Shown one piece after another: positions 50,525 through 58,893 of a stretch of DNA of 64,000 bases. Positions within the stretch are counted from its first letter, which is position 1; every line of letters begins with the position of its first letter. The stretch comes from an uncultured Clostridia bacterium (lineage in GTDB: Bacteria; Bacillota; Clostridia; Christensenellales; Borkfalkiaceae), in contig CANQWO010000002.1 in NCBI GenBank assembly GCA_947627565.1, positions 34,556 through 98,555 on the forward strand, given 5' to 3'. A model generated the notes under the pieces. The model was not told the origin of the DNA. It saw nothing but the letters and a program-made list of their open reading frames with translations, and did not search any database. A program made the translations under genes and the position numbers.

Positions 50525-52096
50525 TTATGTCTTTTCCGCCTCCTCCGCCTTTCTGCGACGAATCGCTTCTTCGGCTGCGAATTTTTTCTCGGTCCGTCTG
50601 ATTTTGATCTCTGCCCATATGAAGTATGCGGCAGCAAACGCAACGACAAGGCTCATCACGACGGCCGGCTTGATCAGGTAGTTCTTTTGCGTGTATTCCT
50701 TGTCGTAATTTTCCTTCCGGAAGAGCGTGGAACGGACGGGCGCCGTGCAGTCGAGCGCGTCTCCGCTCGACGCCATGCCATAGAGATTGATGCCCCACGA
50801 CCACATGTTTCCGTCTTCGTCGAGGACGAACGTCCGGTCGCCGATCGAGCCCACCAGCGACGCGATGCGCACGGTGACGGGCGTCGTGAGATCGACGGGG
50901 CTCCTGTCTTGATAGGATTGCAGGACTTCCTCCGTCGCCGTCTCCAAAGAGACGGGCGCATAGAACAGGACGCGGGTGGGACGGATGACGTTGGAGCCGT
51001 CGACGTTGGGATGCGCGAGATAGCCCTCGTTGCGCAGATTGCAGCCGGCCTGCCCGCTGCCCGCCGCGCCGAACGCATAGACGTCGCCCGCCTCGGAGAG
51101 CACGAAGTTGGTGCGGCCGCCGCACAGGATCTCTTTTACGGTAATCGCCGTCTCCGCGCCGCTGCCGTCGCAATATTTCTCCAATTTTACGGGAGAGCCC
51201 GCGGCGACTTCGGAAAATTCGGGGACGCCGAGCTGGCCGACGGAATTGTCGCCCCAGCCGTAGACGTCGCCGCTTTCGGTGAGGATGAACGCGGACATGG
51301 TCTCGGCGGAAACGGCCGCGATGGGCTCGGGGAAGTCGAGGAGCGTCGGCGTCTCATAGATCTCGTTTTCGTCCGTGGAGCCGCTGCCGAGGATGCCCCT
51401 GTCGTTCGCGCCCCAGATATAGAGCTTGCCCGATTGGGTGAGCGCAAAGCCCGTGTTTTCCGCGGCGTCGATCGCGACGACTTTCTCGCCGCCGAAATCC
51501 GACTGCGGGAGCGCCGTCAGCGTGCCGACGACCGTCTTCCGCGTGAGGGTGAGCCCGGCGATCCCCGTCTGGCCGTCCCCCGCGCGGCCGCACGTCAGCA
51601 CGGTGCCGTCCTCGGTCAGAACGACGGTGAAACTGTCGCCCGCCGCAAGCGCTTTGGGGGCAGCGCTTCCGACGGGGAGTGCGATCTCGGCGGGCGACAG
51701 CAAGCGGTTGGTCGTTGTATCTTCGTTGTAAGACGTCCCCTGTCCGAGTTGGGCATATTCGTTCTTCCCCCATCCGAACAGGCGTCCGTCCCGCGTGAGG
51801 GCGACGGCGAAGCCGGACTTGCCGTCCGCGACCGTCGCGACGTTTTCCATCACCTTTTGCGGCGTATAGCGTTTCCCGCCCTGCGTTCCGATGCCGAGCT
51901 CGCCGTTTCCGTTATCTCCCGAGGCATAGAGTACTGCGTTGCGGTCGAGATAGTAGGAAACTGCGCTCTCCCCCGAATAGAAGACGATCTCGCTCTTTTC
52001 GGGCACGATGTCGTCTGCCAGCGCGGCCGTATGCGGCACGGCGGGCAGCAGCATGCATGCGCATATCAGGGCCGTTACGATGGGTAATTTCTTCAT
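50525..52096 (-). CDS. Secreted RCC1-repeat protein with C-terminal membrane anchor
   Basis: 523 residues. Signal peptide (ALICACMLLPAVPHTAALA), then about six RCC1-type propeller repeats with the pattern GxhhxWGxNxxGQLG (for example GRLFGWGKNEYAQLGQG, GDVYGWGDNSVGQLG, GNMWSWGINLYGMAS). One membrane segment (VVMSLVVAFAAAYFIWA) and a charged cytoplasmic tail follow. RCC1 propellers are protein- or ligand-binding platforms. An RCC1 protein inside a sugar-uptake operon is unusual; it may hold a complex or bind glycan. Start follows GGAGGGGG. Confidence 0.85.
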   Translation of the reverse strand: MKKLPIVTALICACMLLPAVPHTAALADDIVPEKSEIVFYSGESAVSYYLDRNAVLYASGDNGNGELGIGTQGGKRYTPQKVMENVATVADGKSGFAVALTRDGRLFGWGKNEYAQLGQGTSYNEDTTTNRLLSPAEIALPVGSAAPKALAAGDSFTVVLTEDGTVLTCGRAGDGQTGIAGLTLTRKTVVGTLTALPQSDFGGEKVVAIDAAENTGFALTQSGKLYIWGANDRGILGSGSTDENEIYETPTLLDFPEPIAAVSAETMSAFILTESGDVYGWGDNSVGQLGVPEFSEVAAGSPVKLEKYCDGSGAETAITVKEILCGGRTNFVLSEAGDVYAFGAAGSGQAGCNLRNEGYLAHPNVDGSNVIRPTRVLFYAPVSLETATEEVLQSYQDRSPVDLTTPVTVRIASLVGSIGDRTFVLDEDGNMWSWGINLYGMASSGDALDCTAPVRSTLFRKENYDKEYTQKNYLIKPAVVMSLVVAFAAAYFIWAEIKIRRTEKKFAAEEAIRRRKAEEAEKT

Positions 52097-52116
52097 GACC
52101 CCCTCCGATTATTTCC

Positions 52117-53874
52117 TCAGGCTTGTGCGTCGATAAAGGCCTGAAGCTGGCGGATCAGTTCGTCCTTGACGACTTTGATCGCGCTCTGGAACGATGTGTT
52201 GGCATAGCGGCTCGCAAGTTCCGCCTCCCAGCTCGAGACGGGATTGGTCTTTTGGCCGAGGTACCACGAACGAACCGCGGAACGGGCGCTGGAAAAGCTG
52301 GCGTTGGAGAGCGCCGTCGTGAGTTCCTGCGTCGCGGTGTGGTCGAAGGTAAATTCCGAATACAGGATGCCGACATAGCGGGAGGAATCGTACATATAGG
52401 TCATGTACTCCATGACTTTGGGGTCGGAGGCATAGCTGACGCGGATGAAATTGGGATTCCACGTGAGCTCGTAGGCGGGGAAGGTATAGGACTGCATGCC
52501 CGTCGTGGACACCGTCCCCTCGATCTCCTTGCCGCTCTCATCCTTGGCGAGCTCCCAGTGCGTCCCCTTGATGCCGTATTGGAAGAGGTCGTGGTGCTCC
52601 TCGTTCTCGAAGATCCAATTGAGGAACTTCATCGCCATGTCGCACCGCTCCTTGCCGACGGAGGTCGGGGCGCAGAGATAGTTCCACGCCTTGAAGTCGG
52701 TCTGGGCATACCCCTTCAGCTTGTTGCGGATGGTGTAGTCGTTGACGAAGATCTCGAGCTCGGCGCCGGGATTGGCCTGTTTCAGGGCCGCCTCGACGGA
52801 GGAGAAGTTGTTGATGGTCTGCACGACGCAGCCGCCCGTGCCCGCCTTGAAGCGCGCGTCGGAATCGGTCACCTGCAGGACGTCCTTGTCGATGATGCCG
52901 TCCTCCGCCCATCTGCGGGCGAGTTCGAAGTTGCTCGTCCACGTCGTATCCGTCGTATTGAAGCCGCTCGGGAAGGCCTTCATGCCCTTCTCGCTGTTGG
53001 GGTCTTCGACGTCGTTGATATAGGCCGCCTCCACCGTCCCGCGGCGGATATACGCCGTCGCCGTGATCTCCGAGGTCAGTTTGATCTCCTGCTTGATGCC
53101 GGCGTTGACATAGTCCTGCGCGGAATGGGTGGGCTGTTCGCGGGAATTGATGATGTCCCACGCGCCCCACGTCGCGTCGTTATTGGAGAGGCAGGGCGTC
53201 GCCTCGGGCTTGTTCTGTTTGACCCAATAGAGATAGTATTGGAGCTCGTCGAACGTGTCGATCCCGTCCTCCAAATCCGTGCGGGTGACCTGCTTCTGCC
53301 CCGTCAGCTTTCCGGCGGGCATCGTGAAGGTCGCGTCGGCGGCGCACGCCTCGCGCCAATCCTTGCGCAGATAGGCGACGGAGATCTCGCCGTAAGTCTG
53401 CGTGAGCGGAACGCCGTAGAGCCCGCCCGAGAACAGGTTGTTGTTGAGATAGGTCTGCGAGAACGCCGTGGACAGGCCGTCGTAGCCCGAACCCGCCTTG
53501 AAGTAATCGCTGAGATCGAAATAATACTTCTTCTTTGCGAAGTCGTTGAGGTAGATCCAGCCGGCGTCGAAGACGATATCGTAGCTGTTCTGCCCCGCCG
53601 CCATCGCGAGATTGAGGTTCTGCTTATAGTCGCTCTGCGTATCGAACTTGAATTTGACCTTGAAACCGAGGTCCGACGCATAGTGGTCGTTGAAATATTG
53701 CAGAACGTCGTCGAACCCGTCGGGCGTTGTGCCGTCGTCGTTCCAGATATAGATGCTGAGGTCGCCCGTGGGCGTCTTGGGCTTTTCGCCGCCGCCCCCG
53801 CAGGCCGCCGTCCCGAGGAGCAGACCCGCCGCGAGCGCCGTCACCGCAATGTTCTTGAGTTTGATAGATTTCAT
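52117..53874 (-). CDS. Sugar ABC transporter solute-binding lipoprotein
   Basis: 585 residues, the long LipO-like class. Lipobox TAACGGGG after MKSIKLKNIAVTAL. The extracellular binding domain has features of family 1 binding proteins (LSIYIWNDDG, YDIVFDAGWIYL, GLYGVPLTQTYGEISVAYLR). With the LplB/LplC-type permeases it would import an oligosaccharide. No ATPase gene is in the locus; such importers commonly use a shared MsmX-like ATPase (established for this class). Start follows GAGGAGGAAAG. Confidence 0.9.
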   Translation of the reverse strand: MKSIKLKNIAVTALAAGLLLGTAACGGGGEKPKTPTGDLSIYIWNDDGTTPDGFDDVLQYFNDHYASDLGFKVKFKFDTQSDYKQNLNLAMAAGQNSYDIVFDAGWIYLNDFAKKKYYFDLSDYFKAGSGYDGLSTAFSQTYLNNNLFSGGLYGVPLTQTYGEISVAYLRKDWREACAADATFTMPAGKLTGQKQVTRTDLEDGIDTFDELQYYLYWVKQNKPEATPCLSNNDATWGAWDIINSREQPTHSAQDYVNAGIKQEIKLTSEITATAYIRRGTVEAAYINDVEDPNSEKGMKAFPSGFNTTDTTWTSNFELARRWAEDGIIDKDVLQVTDSDARFKAGTGGCVVQTINNFSSVEAALKQANPGAELEIFVNDYTIRNKLKGYAQTDFKAWNYLCAPTSVGKERCDMAMKFLNWIFENEEHHDLFQYGIKGTHWELAKDESGKEIEGTVSTTGMQSYTFPAYELTWNPNFIRVSYASDPKVMEYMTYMYDSSRYVGILYSEFTFDHTATQELTTALSNASFSSARSAVRSWYLGQKTNPVSSWEAELASRYANTSFQSAIKVVKDELIRQLQAFIDAQA

Positions 53875-53892
53875 AACTTTCCTCCTCTTTTT

Positions 53893-54798
53893 TTATTCCT
53901 TGACGCCGCCGACGCGCAGGCCTGCGACGAAATATTTTTGCAAAAACGGATACAGGAGCACGATGGGCCCGATGGTGACGATGGCCGTCGCGAGCCGCAG
54001 CGTGTTGGCGGGGACGGACGCGATCCCGGGCGGGAGCCCCGCCTGCCCCAAATTGGACGCCGCCGAGATGCTGTTCACCATGCGCACGATGAGATATTGC
54101 AGGGTATACAGCCGTTCGTCGTCGATATAGAGCATGCTCGCCATCCACTCGTTCCAGAACGAGAGCGCGCTGAACAGGCTGACCGTCGCAAGCGCGGGGA
54201 GCGAGAGCGGCAGAATGATGCGGAACGCAATGACCACCTCGTTCGCGCCGTCGAGCGTCGCAGCTTCGCGCAGGGATTCGGGCACGTCGTTGAAGAAGTT
54301 CCGCAGCAGGAACATATTCCACACGTTGAACATGCCGGGAATGATGTAGACGAGCAGAGAGTTGGTGAGATGCAGGTAGTTGCGCATCAAGATGTAATAC
54401 GGAATGAGCCCGCCGCTGAAGAGCATCGTGAAGTAGAAGAAGAAATTGACGGCGTTGCGATATTTGAGCTTCTTCCCGCTGAGGGCGTAGGCCGCCATCG
54501 CCGTGACGAGCAGACTGAGCAAGGTGCCCGCCACCGTCGAGAGGATGGTCACGCCGTATGCATACAGGATCTGATTGGAGGCAAACAGCGTGCGATAGGC
54601 GTCGGCGGAGAACTTCGAGGGGATGAATTTATAGCCCTCGCGCACCAGCGTCGTCTCGTCGGCGAAGGAGGAGATGAGAACTTGATAGAACGGATAGAGA
54701 CAGAGGATCGCAAACAGTGCGGCGACGGTATAGAAGATAATCGTTGCCGCGCGGTCGCCCCGCCTCTCCCGGATCTTGCTGCCTGATTGGGTACGCAC
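53893..54798 (-). CDS. Sugar ABC transporter permease (LplC/YtcP type)
   Basis: 301 residues with six membrane segments and the EAA motif EAATLDGANEVVIAFRIILP. The start is a GTG (54798) with GGGAGGTG upstream, 13 bases after the previous gene; the only in-frame ATG upstream lies within that gene. Second permease of the importer. Confidence 0.9.
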   Translation of the reverse strand: MRTQSGSKIRERRGDRAATIIFYTVAALFAILCLYPFYQVLISSFADETTLVREGYKFIPSKFSADAYRTLFASNQILYAYGVTILSTVAGTLLSLLVTAMAAYALSGKKLKYRNAVNFFFYFTMLFSGGLIPYYILMRNYLHLTNSLLVYIIPGMFNVWNMFLLRNFFNDVPESLREAATLDGANEVVIAFRIILPLSLPALATVSLFSALSFWNEWMASMLYIDDERLYTLQYLIVRMVNSISAASNLGQAGLPPGIASVPANTLRLATAIVTIGPIVLLYPFLQKYFVAGLRVGGVKE

Positions 54799-54811
54799 TT
54801 TCCCACCTCCC

Positions 54812-55750
54812 TTAAAAGATCGCCGATTCGGGCGAATAGCGCTTGGCAAGCCAGTTGGCGAAGAGGACCAAAATGAAGCCCATGAGCGACTGATAGAGCC
54901 CGATCGCCGCCGTCCTGCCGTAGTTGGTGAAGGAGCGAAGGGCGCGGAAGACATAGGTATCGATGACGTCTACCGTCGGATACAGCAGCGTATTGTCGCC
55001 GATGAAGGGATAGATCATGCCGAAGTCGCCCTTGAAGATGTTCCCGATGCTCATGATGAACATGAGGATGATGATGTTCTTGATCATGGGGATGGTGATC
55101 TGGAAGATGCACCGCATCTTGCTCGCCCCGTCGATCTTCGCCGCCTCATAGATGCTCTGGTCGATGCCGAGAATGGCGGCCATGTATACGATGGCGCTCC
55201 AGCCCGTCCCCTTCCAGATGCGGATGATGACGAAGACGGTCGGCCAGACGTCGGGAGAAGAATAGAACGGGATGGGTTTGATCCCCGCCCCTTCGAGCGC
55301 GGCATTGATGATGCCGTCACTGCCCAAAAACGCCACCGAGAACAGCGCAACCGTGGCCCACGAGACGAAGTTGGGCAGCGTCATGAACGTCTGGGAGATC
55401 TTGACGAAGAGTCCCTTGCCGAGTTCGCTCATGATGATGGCGATAAAGACCGCCCCGATCGTCCCCGTCGCGATAAACAGCGTGTTGAGATACAGGGTGT
55501 TGAGCGTCACCTGGATCCAATCGGAACTCGAAAAGAAAAACCGGAAGTTCTCGATGCCCGTCCATGCGCTTCCGAAGATGCCTGCGATGGGGTCGAAATC
55601 TTCGAAGGCGATGAGGACGCCAACCATGGGAATGTAGGCGAAGATGATGATGAACGCAAGGGCCGGGAGCAGGAGCAGATAGAGCCATCTGTTCTTGACG
55701 AGGTCGGTGTGTTTCAGCCATGCCACAACGCCTTTCGACTTGTTTGTCAC
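54812..55750 (-). CDS. Sugar ABC transporter permease (LplB type)
   Basis: 312 residues, six membrane segments, EAA motif EAAKIDGASKMRCIFQITIP. It overlaps the GH130 stop by four bases (ATGA at 55747-55750), which couples uptake to phosphorolysis. Confidence 0.9.
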   Translation of the reverse strand: MTNKSKGVVAWLKHTDLVKNRWLYLLLLPALAFIIIFAYIPMVGVLIAFEDFDPIAGIFGSAWTGIENFRFFFSSSDWIQVTLNTLYLNTLFIATGTIGAVFIAIIMSELGKGLFVKISQTFMTLPNFVSWATVALFSVAFLGSDGIINAALEGAGIKPIPFYSSPDVWPTVFVIIRIWKGTGWSAIVYMAAILGIDQSIYEAAKIDGASKMRCIFQITIPMIKNIIILMFIMSIGNIFKGDFGMIYPFIGDNTLLYPTVDVIDTYVFRALRSFTNYGRTAAIGLYQSLMGFILVLFANWLAKRYSPESAIF

Positions 55751-56778
55751 CGCTTCATTACCTCCATGATATCCTTGATCTTGACTTCGCCGCCGCAGAT
55801 AAATTTATCCGTTGCGCCGTAATAGATCCGAAGTGTATCGCCCGCCACAATGCCGCCGCAGGCAAAGACCACGTTGGAGAAAAATCCCTCCCTTTCGCAC
55901 GGCAGTTCGGGGCGCATGATGGGCTCATCCGTTCTCCCGATGACGCGCCACGGCTCTTCCGCGTCGAGCAGGAAGGCGCCGAGACAATAGGTGTCGTCGG
56001 CGTCGGCCCCGTGGTAGACGACGAGCCAGCCCTCGGGCACGCGGATGGGAACGCCGGAGGAGCCGATGCGGACGCCGTCCCAGCTCTGGGAGCGCACGCC
56101 CGCCACATGCCGGTGATTCCCCCACTGCGTGAGGTTATCCGACTCAGCGATCCAGATCTCCGGTTTCCCGAACTCCGAAGTCGAGGGCCGGTGCAGCATG
56201 TAATACTTCCCGCCGATCTTCTCCGGGAAGATGGCGACGTCCTTGTTGTCCGGGTGCAAAATGACGCCCATCCGTTCATACATCTTAAAATCGCGCGTGC
56301 GCTTGAGCGCCGCACAGATCCCGTATTCCGACACCGCCGAATAGGTGATATAATATTGTCCGTCGAGATAGGTGATGCGCGGGTCCTCGATGCCGTATGC
56401 CTCCAAGTCCTCGGAGGGCAGGATGCAGCGCTCGCTGTCCACGCGGAACGTGATGCCGTCCTCGGAGAGCGCAACGACGAAGTAGGACATCGAGGTCAGA
56501 AGACGCGAACCGTCCTGCGCCACCGCAAAGCGGCTGTCCGAACAGTCATAATCCGCCTTATCCAACGTCATGATTTCGATCTTGCCGTCATGCAAGACGG
56601 GCACGGAGAGATAGCCCTCCCTCTGTTTGGGGCGCACCGCTACGCGCATCAGAAGAAGGATCTTCCCCTCACATTCCGTTACCCCGGGATTAAAGACGCC
56701 GATCACTTCGAAGCGGTCGTCAAACGGACGGATGTCCTCGGGACAGATGAGCGGTGATTCCGAATAGCGATAGACCAT
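55747..56778 (-). CDS. GH130-family glycoside phosphorylase
   Basis: 343 residues, a typical GH130 length, no signal peptide. The five-bladed propeller family is recognised by GVFNPGVTECEGKILLLMRV, GIEDPRITYLDGQYYITYSA and the C-terminal HGADADDTYCLGAFLLD. GH130 enzymes phosphorolyse beta-mannosides (mannobiose, Man-GlcNAc or Man-Glc) to mannose-1-phosphate; the exact substrate is not readable here. First gene of the nine-gene operon, with a GGGGGGAGG site and its own promoter. Confidence 0.88.
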   Translation of the reverse strand: MVYRYSESPLICPEDIRPFDDRFEVIGVFNPGVTECEGKILLLMRVAVRPKQREGYLSVPVLHDGKIEIMTLDKADYDCSDSRFAVAQDGSRLLTSMSYFVVALSEDGITFRVDSERCILPSEDLEAYGIEDPRITYLDGQYYITYSAVSEYGICAALKRTRDFKMYERMGVILHPDNKDVAIFPEKIGGKYYMLHRPSTSEFGKPEIWIAESDNLTQWGNHRHVAGVRSQSWDGVRIGSSGVPIRVPEGWLVVYHGADADDTYCLGAFLLDAEEPWRVIGRTDEPIMRPELPCEREGFFSNVVFACGGIVAGDTLRIYYGATDKFICGGEVKIKDIMEVMKR

Positions 56779-56824
56779 GAAAGCCTCCCCCCTTATTGTG
56801 CCTCAAAATTCCGATTTTGCCCGC

Positions 56825-56853
56825 AGTATAACACGGAAATTAAAATCTGTCAA
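56825..56853 (-). promoter_or_regulatory. Promoter of the glycan operon
   Basis: Minus strand: TTGACA (56848-56853), 17-base spacer, TATACT (56825-56830); leader of about 35 bases to the GH130 start. Confidence 0.85.
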
Positions 56854-57032
56854 TAGTTTTTCCTTAAAATTTTAGATAAAAAATTAATATTTTTTTATTT
56901 TGGTTAATAAAATAAGCTAAAAAATGCGTTAATTGCAAAATATTAGCCGAAATATCGTTATCTTGACCTGATTTTTGTCAAAACTGTTAGATTTTTGTTA
57001 GTTTGTAAGGTAACGCTTTTGTAAAAAAATTA

Positions 57033-57047
57033 ATTAAAACGCTTGCA
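57033..57047. promoter_or_regulatory. LacI-family operator candidate
   Basis: ATTAAAACGCTTGCA fits the cre/LacI-type consensus WTGNAANCGNWNNCW with one mismatch and overlaps the -35 box of the lacI-type gene, so it could mediate autoregulation or catabolite control. A second AACGCTT half-like sequence lies at about 57012. Confidence 0.5.
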
Positions 57048-57071
57048 TTTTCTTCCGGTGCATGCTATAAT
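57043..57071 (+). promoter_or_regulatory. Promoter of the LacI-family gene
   Basis: TTGCAT (57043-57048), 17-base spacer, TATAAT (57066-57071). Confidence 0.8.
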
Positions 57072-57106
57072 GGGTAACGAAAATATTTCCATTGCCGAGG
57101 TACACC

Positions 57107-58105
57107 ATGAAAAAAGTTTCGCTTGCGACGATCGCCGAGCGGCTCAACGTCTCCACCGTGACCGTGCACAAGGCGCTCAAGGGCTACAGCGGCGTCAGCC
57201 CGGCGCTCCGGGAGCGCATTCTTGCGCTCGCGAACGAGCTCGGGTACGAGCGGGCGCCGCAGACCGCGGGTGCGCTCAACTTCATCCATATCATTCAAAA
57301 GGACTTCCTTCTGAGCGCGAACGAACAGTATTATACCGTCATCTACTATTATCTGAACCGCGAGTGCACGGCGATCGGCGCGAAGCTGCATTTCGTCGTA
57401 CACGATTCCCTCTCCGCCACCATCGCCAATCTCAAAAGCATTTTGCAGGAGACGGCGATCAACGGGATCTTCATCGCGGGCCAAATCGAGCGCAGTCTCC
57501 TCGCCGAGATCGAAAAGTTCAAGCTGCCCGTCGTCTGCATCGACTTCTTCAGTTCGGACTATCCCTTCAACTATATCTATGTCGATAACTACTATGCGGG
57601 TTATACGCTCGCGAAATACCTCATCGAGCGGGGGCATCGGCGCATCTGTTTTGTGGGCGACATCAAGTTTTCCAACGCCATCGCCGACCGCTATTTCGGC
57701 TATCTGCGCGCGCTCAACCGCTTTAATATCTCCGAGCACCTGCACATCAACGCCAACATCGAGCGCTCGTATTCGGCCGTCGAGCTGAACTTCGACGAAA
57801 TGCCCACCGCCTTTATCTGTCACTGCGACCGCGCGGCGAGCGTACTCTATAACCATTTGGAAAAGCAGGGATACAGGATCCCGCAGGACGTCTCCGTGAT
57901 CGGCTTCGACAACACGGAGATCTGCACCGTGCTCGCTCCCCCGCTCACCTCCTTCGGGCTCGACAAGGAACTCCTCGCCGCGCAGGCCTTCCAGCTCATG
58001 CAGAAGGCCATCGGGAAGGACGACAAGCTGGGGCTCAACTATATCAAGCTCAACCTCGACCTCTATGAACGGGAATCCGTCGCCGACCTGCCGGCAGACG
58101 AATGA
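57107..58105 (+). CDS. LacI-family transcriptional regulator of the glycan locus
   Basis: 332 residues. The N-terminal helix-turn-helix (VSLATIAERLNVSTVTVHKALKG) is followed by a periplasmic-binding-like sensor domain (GIFIAGQIERSLLAEIEKF, VSVIGFDNTEICTVLAPPLTS). The start at 57107 is the ATG before KKVSLATIAE. It is divergent from the GH130 operon, so it most likely responds to a sugar or sugar phosphate from that glycan and controls the operon. Confidence 0.9.
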   Translation: MKKVSLATIAERLNVSTVTVHKALKGYSGVSPALRERILALANELGYERAPQTAGALNFIHIIQKDFLLSANEQYYTVIYYYLNRECTAIGAKLHFVVHDSLSATIANLKSILQETAINGIFIAGQIERSLLAEIEKFKLPVVCIDFFSSDYPFNYIYVDNYYAGYTLAKYLIERGHRRICFVGDIKFSNAIADRYFGYLRALNRFNISEHLHINANIERSYSAVELNFDEMPTAFICHCDRAASVLYNHLEKQGYRIPQDVSVIGFDNTEICTVLAPPLTSFGLDKELLAAQAFQLMQKAIGKDDKLGLNYIKLNLDLYERESVADLPADE

Positions 58106-58149
58106 TACAATGATTCTATGATGATCTGCGCGGCTCTGCGCCCACACCG

Positions 58150-58185
58150 AAAAGAGGCTTGAACTTGTTCGTTCAAACCTCTTTT
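58150..58185 (+). terminator. Terminator of the LacI-family gene
   Basis: AAAAGAGGCTTGAAC / GTTCAAACCTCTTTT, 45 bases past the stop codon. Confidence 0.8.
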
Positions 58186-58199
58186 CTCTGAGAACCTCG

Positions 58200-58228
58200 T
58201 TGGCATTTGCCGCAATCACCTTTATAAT
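58200..58228 (+). promoter_or_regulatory. Orphan promoter of a candidate small RNA
   Basis: TTGGCA (58200-58205), 17-base spacer, TATAAT (58223-58228), with no reading frame downstream before a terminator. Confidence 0.65.
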
Positions 58229-58234
58229 ATATAA

Positions 58235-58318
58235 TAGGTAAGCAGCTTTCAGCGCGTTTACACCTGCCGTCAAGTGTTGCGGCATTGCCCCGAACGGATC
58301 GTTTCGGGGATTTTTTTG
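58235..58318 (+). ncRNA. Candidate ~84-nt small RNA
   Basis: Between the orphan promoter and a strong terminator (CCCCGAA ... TTTCGGGG then ATTTTTTT, 58286-58318) lies no open frame with a ribosome-binding site. The transcript would contain a small GCCG/CGGC hairpin (about 58264-58281) before the terminator. No known RNA family was recognised. Confidence 0.45.
58286..58318 (+). terminator. Intrinsic terminator of the candidate small RNA
   Basis: CCCCGAA - loop - TTTCGGGG followed by ATTTTTTTG. Confidence 0.8.
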
Positions 58319-58341
58319 TTCTCCGCTTTTTGAAGCCTTCC

Positions 58342-58352
58342 TCGCGGACATG
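58342..58352 (-). other. Dispersed motif, site 11 (reverse)
   Basis: Minus-strand GGTACCATGTCCGCGAGG, intergenic, between two terminators. Confidence 0.8.
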
Positions 58353-58376
58353 GTACCCCCAAACGATGTGGAAATT

Positions 58377-58419
58377 GGAAAATGCGCCCCGTCGGCTGAG
58401 CCGACGGGGCGCATTTTCC
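58377..58419. terminator. 43-bp perfect hairpin after the zinc-ribbon gene
   Basis: Perfectly self-complementary GGAAAATGCGCCCCGTCGGC ... with a two-base centre, lying nine bases past the stop of the leftward zinc-ribbon gene. Confidence 0.8.
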
Positions 58420-58427
58420 GACCGTTC

Positions 58428-58766
58428 TCAAACGAGCGAACCGATGGAGCCGATGACCGCAAAGGCAATGATCATATAGATGATCATGAAAACGACTCCG
58501 ACGATCACGGACGCAAGCGCGCACTTCCCGCATACGCTTGCCGTCTTGGGCCGCTCGGCCTTCCACATCAGGAACAGGATGAGACCCACGATGGGGATGA
58601 AGAATGACAGCACGCCCCACCCCGCTTTGGACCCCGAATCAGCCTCAAAATCGGAGGCGGCCTGTTGTTCCCGCCGCTCCGCCAACTCATCCTTCACCTT
58701 TACGCCGCAGTTCGGGCAGACGTAAGCGTTGTTATCGATTTCTTTTCCGCAATTTTTGCAATACAT
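58428..58766 (-). CDS. Zinc-ribbon two-helix membrane protein, divergent from an XRE regulator
   Basis: 112 residues. N-terminal zinc ribbon (YCKNCGKEIDNNAYVCPNCG), an acidic linker, then two membrane segments (GVLSFFIPIVGLILFLMW and ASVIVGVVFMIIYMIIAFAVIG). Start follows ACGGAGGATAACC. It has the same arrangement as the operon at 18930-20572: a consensus promoter with operator dyads and a divergent XRE gene. Function unknown. Confidence 0.78.
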   Translation of the reverse strand: MYCKNCGKEIDNNAYVCPNCGVKVKDELAERREQQAASDFEADSGSKAGWGVLSFFIPIVGLILFLMWKAERPKTASVCGKCALASVIVGVVFMIIYMIIAFAVIGSIGSLV

Positions 58767-58788
58767 GGTTATCCTCCGTTTTTCTTTG

Positions 58789-58806
58789 TGAGAAATATTT
58801 TTCTCA
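58789..58806. promoter_or_regulatory. XRE operator (TGAGAAA-4-TTTCTCA)
   Basis: An 18-bp dyad immediately downstream of the leftward transcription start. Further TGAGAAA half-sites lie at 58853 and 58872 before the XRE gene. Confidence 0.65.
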
Positions 58807-58816
58807 AACTATGCTT

Positions 58817-58845
58817 ATTATAACAGCAATATTTTACTCTGTCAA
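58817..58845 (-). promoter_or_regulatory. Consensus promoter of the zinc-ribbon gene
   Basis: Minus strand: TTGACA (58840-58845), 17-base spacer, TATAAT (58817-58822). Confidence 0.85.
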
Positions 58846-58893
58846 GTGAATTTGAGAAATATTTTCTAAAATGAGAAAAATAGTAGGTGAACC

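Larger units (their letters stand above)
56779..57106. other. Divergent regulatory region of the glycan locus
   Basis: An AT-rich gap carrying promoters in both directions (56825-56853 leftward, 57043-57071 rightward) and a LacI/cre-like site at 57033. The part 56860-57010 is very AT-rich with repeated TTAAAATTT and AATTAATATT elements and holds no gene. Confidence 0.75.
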
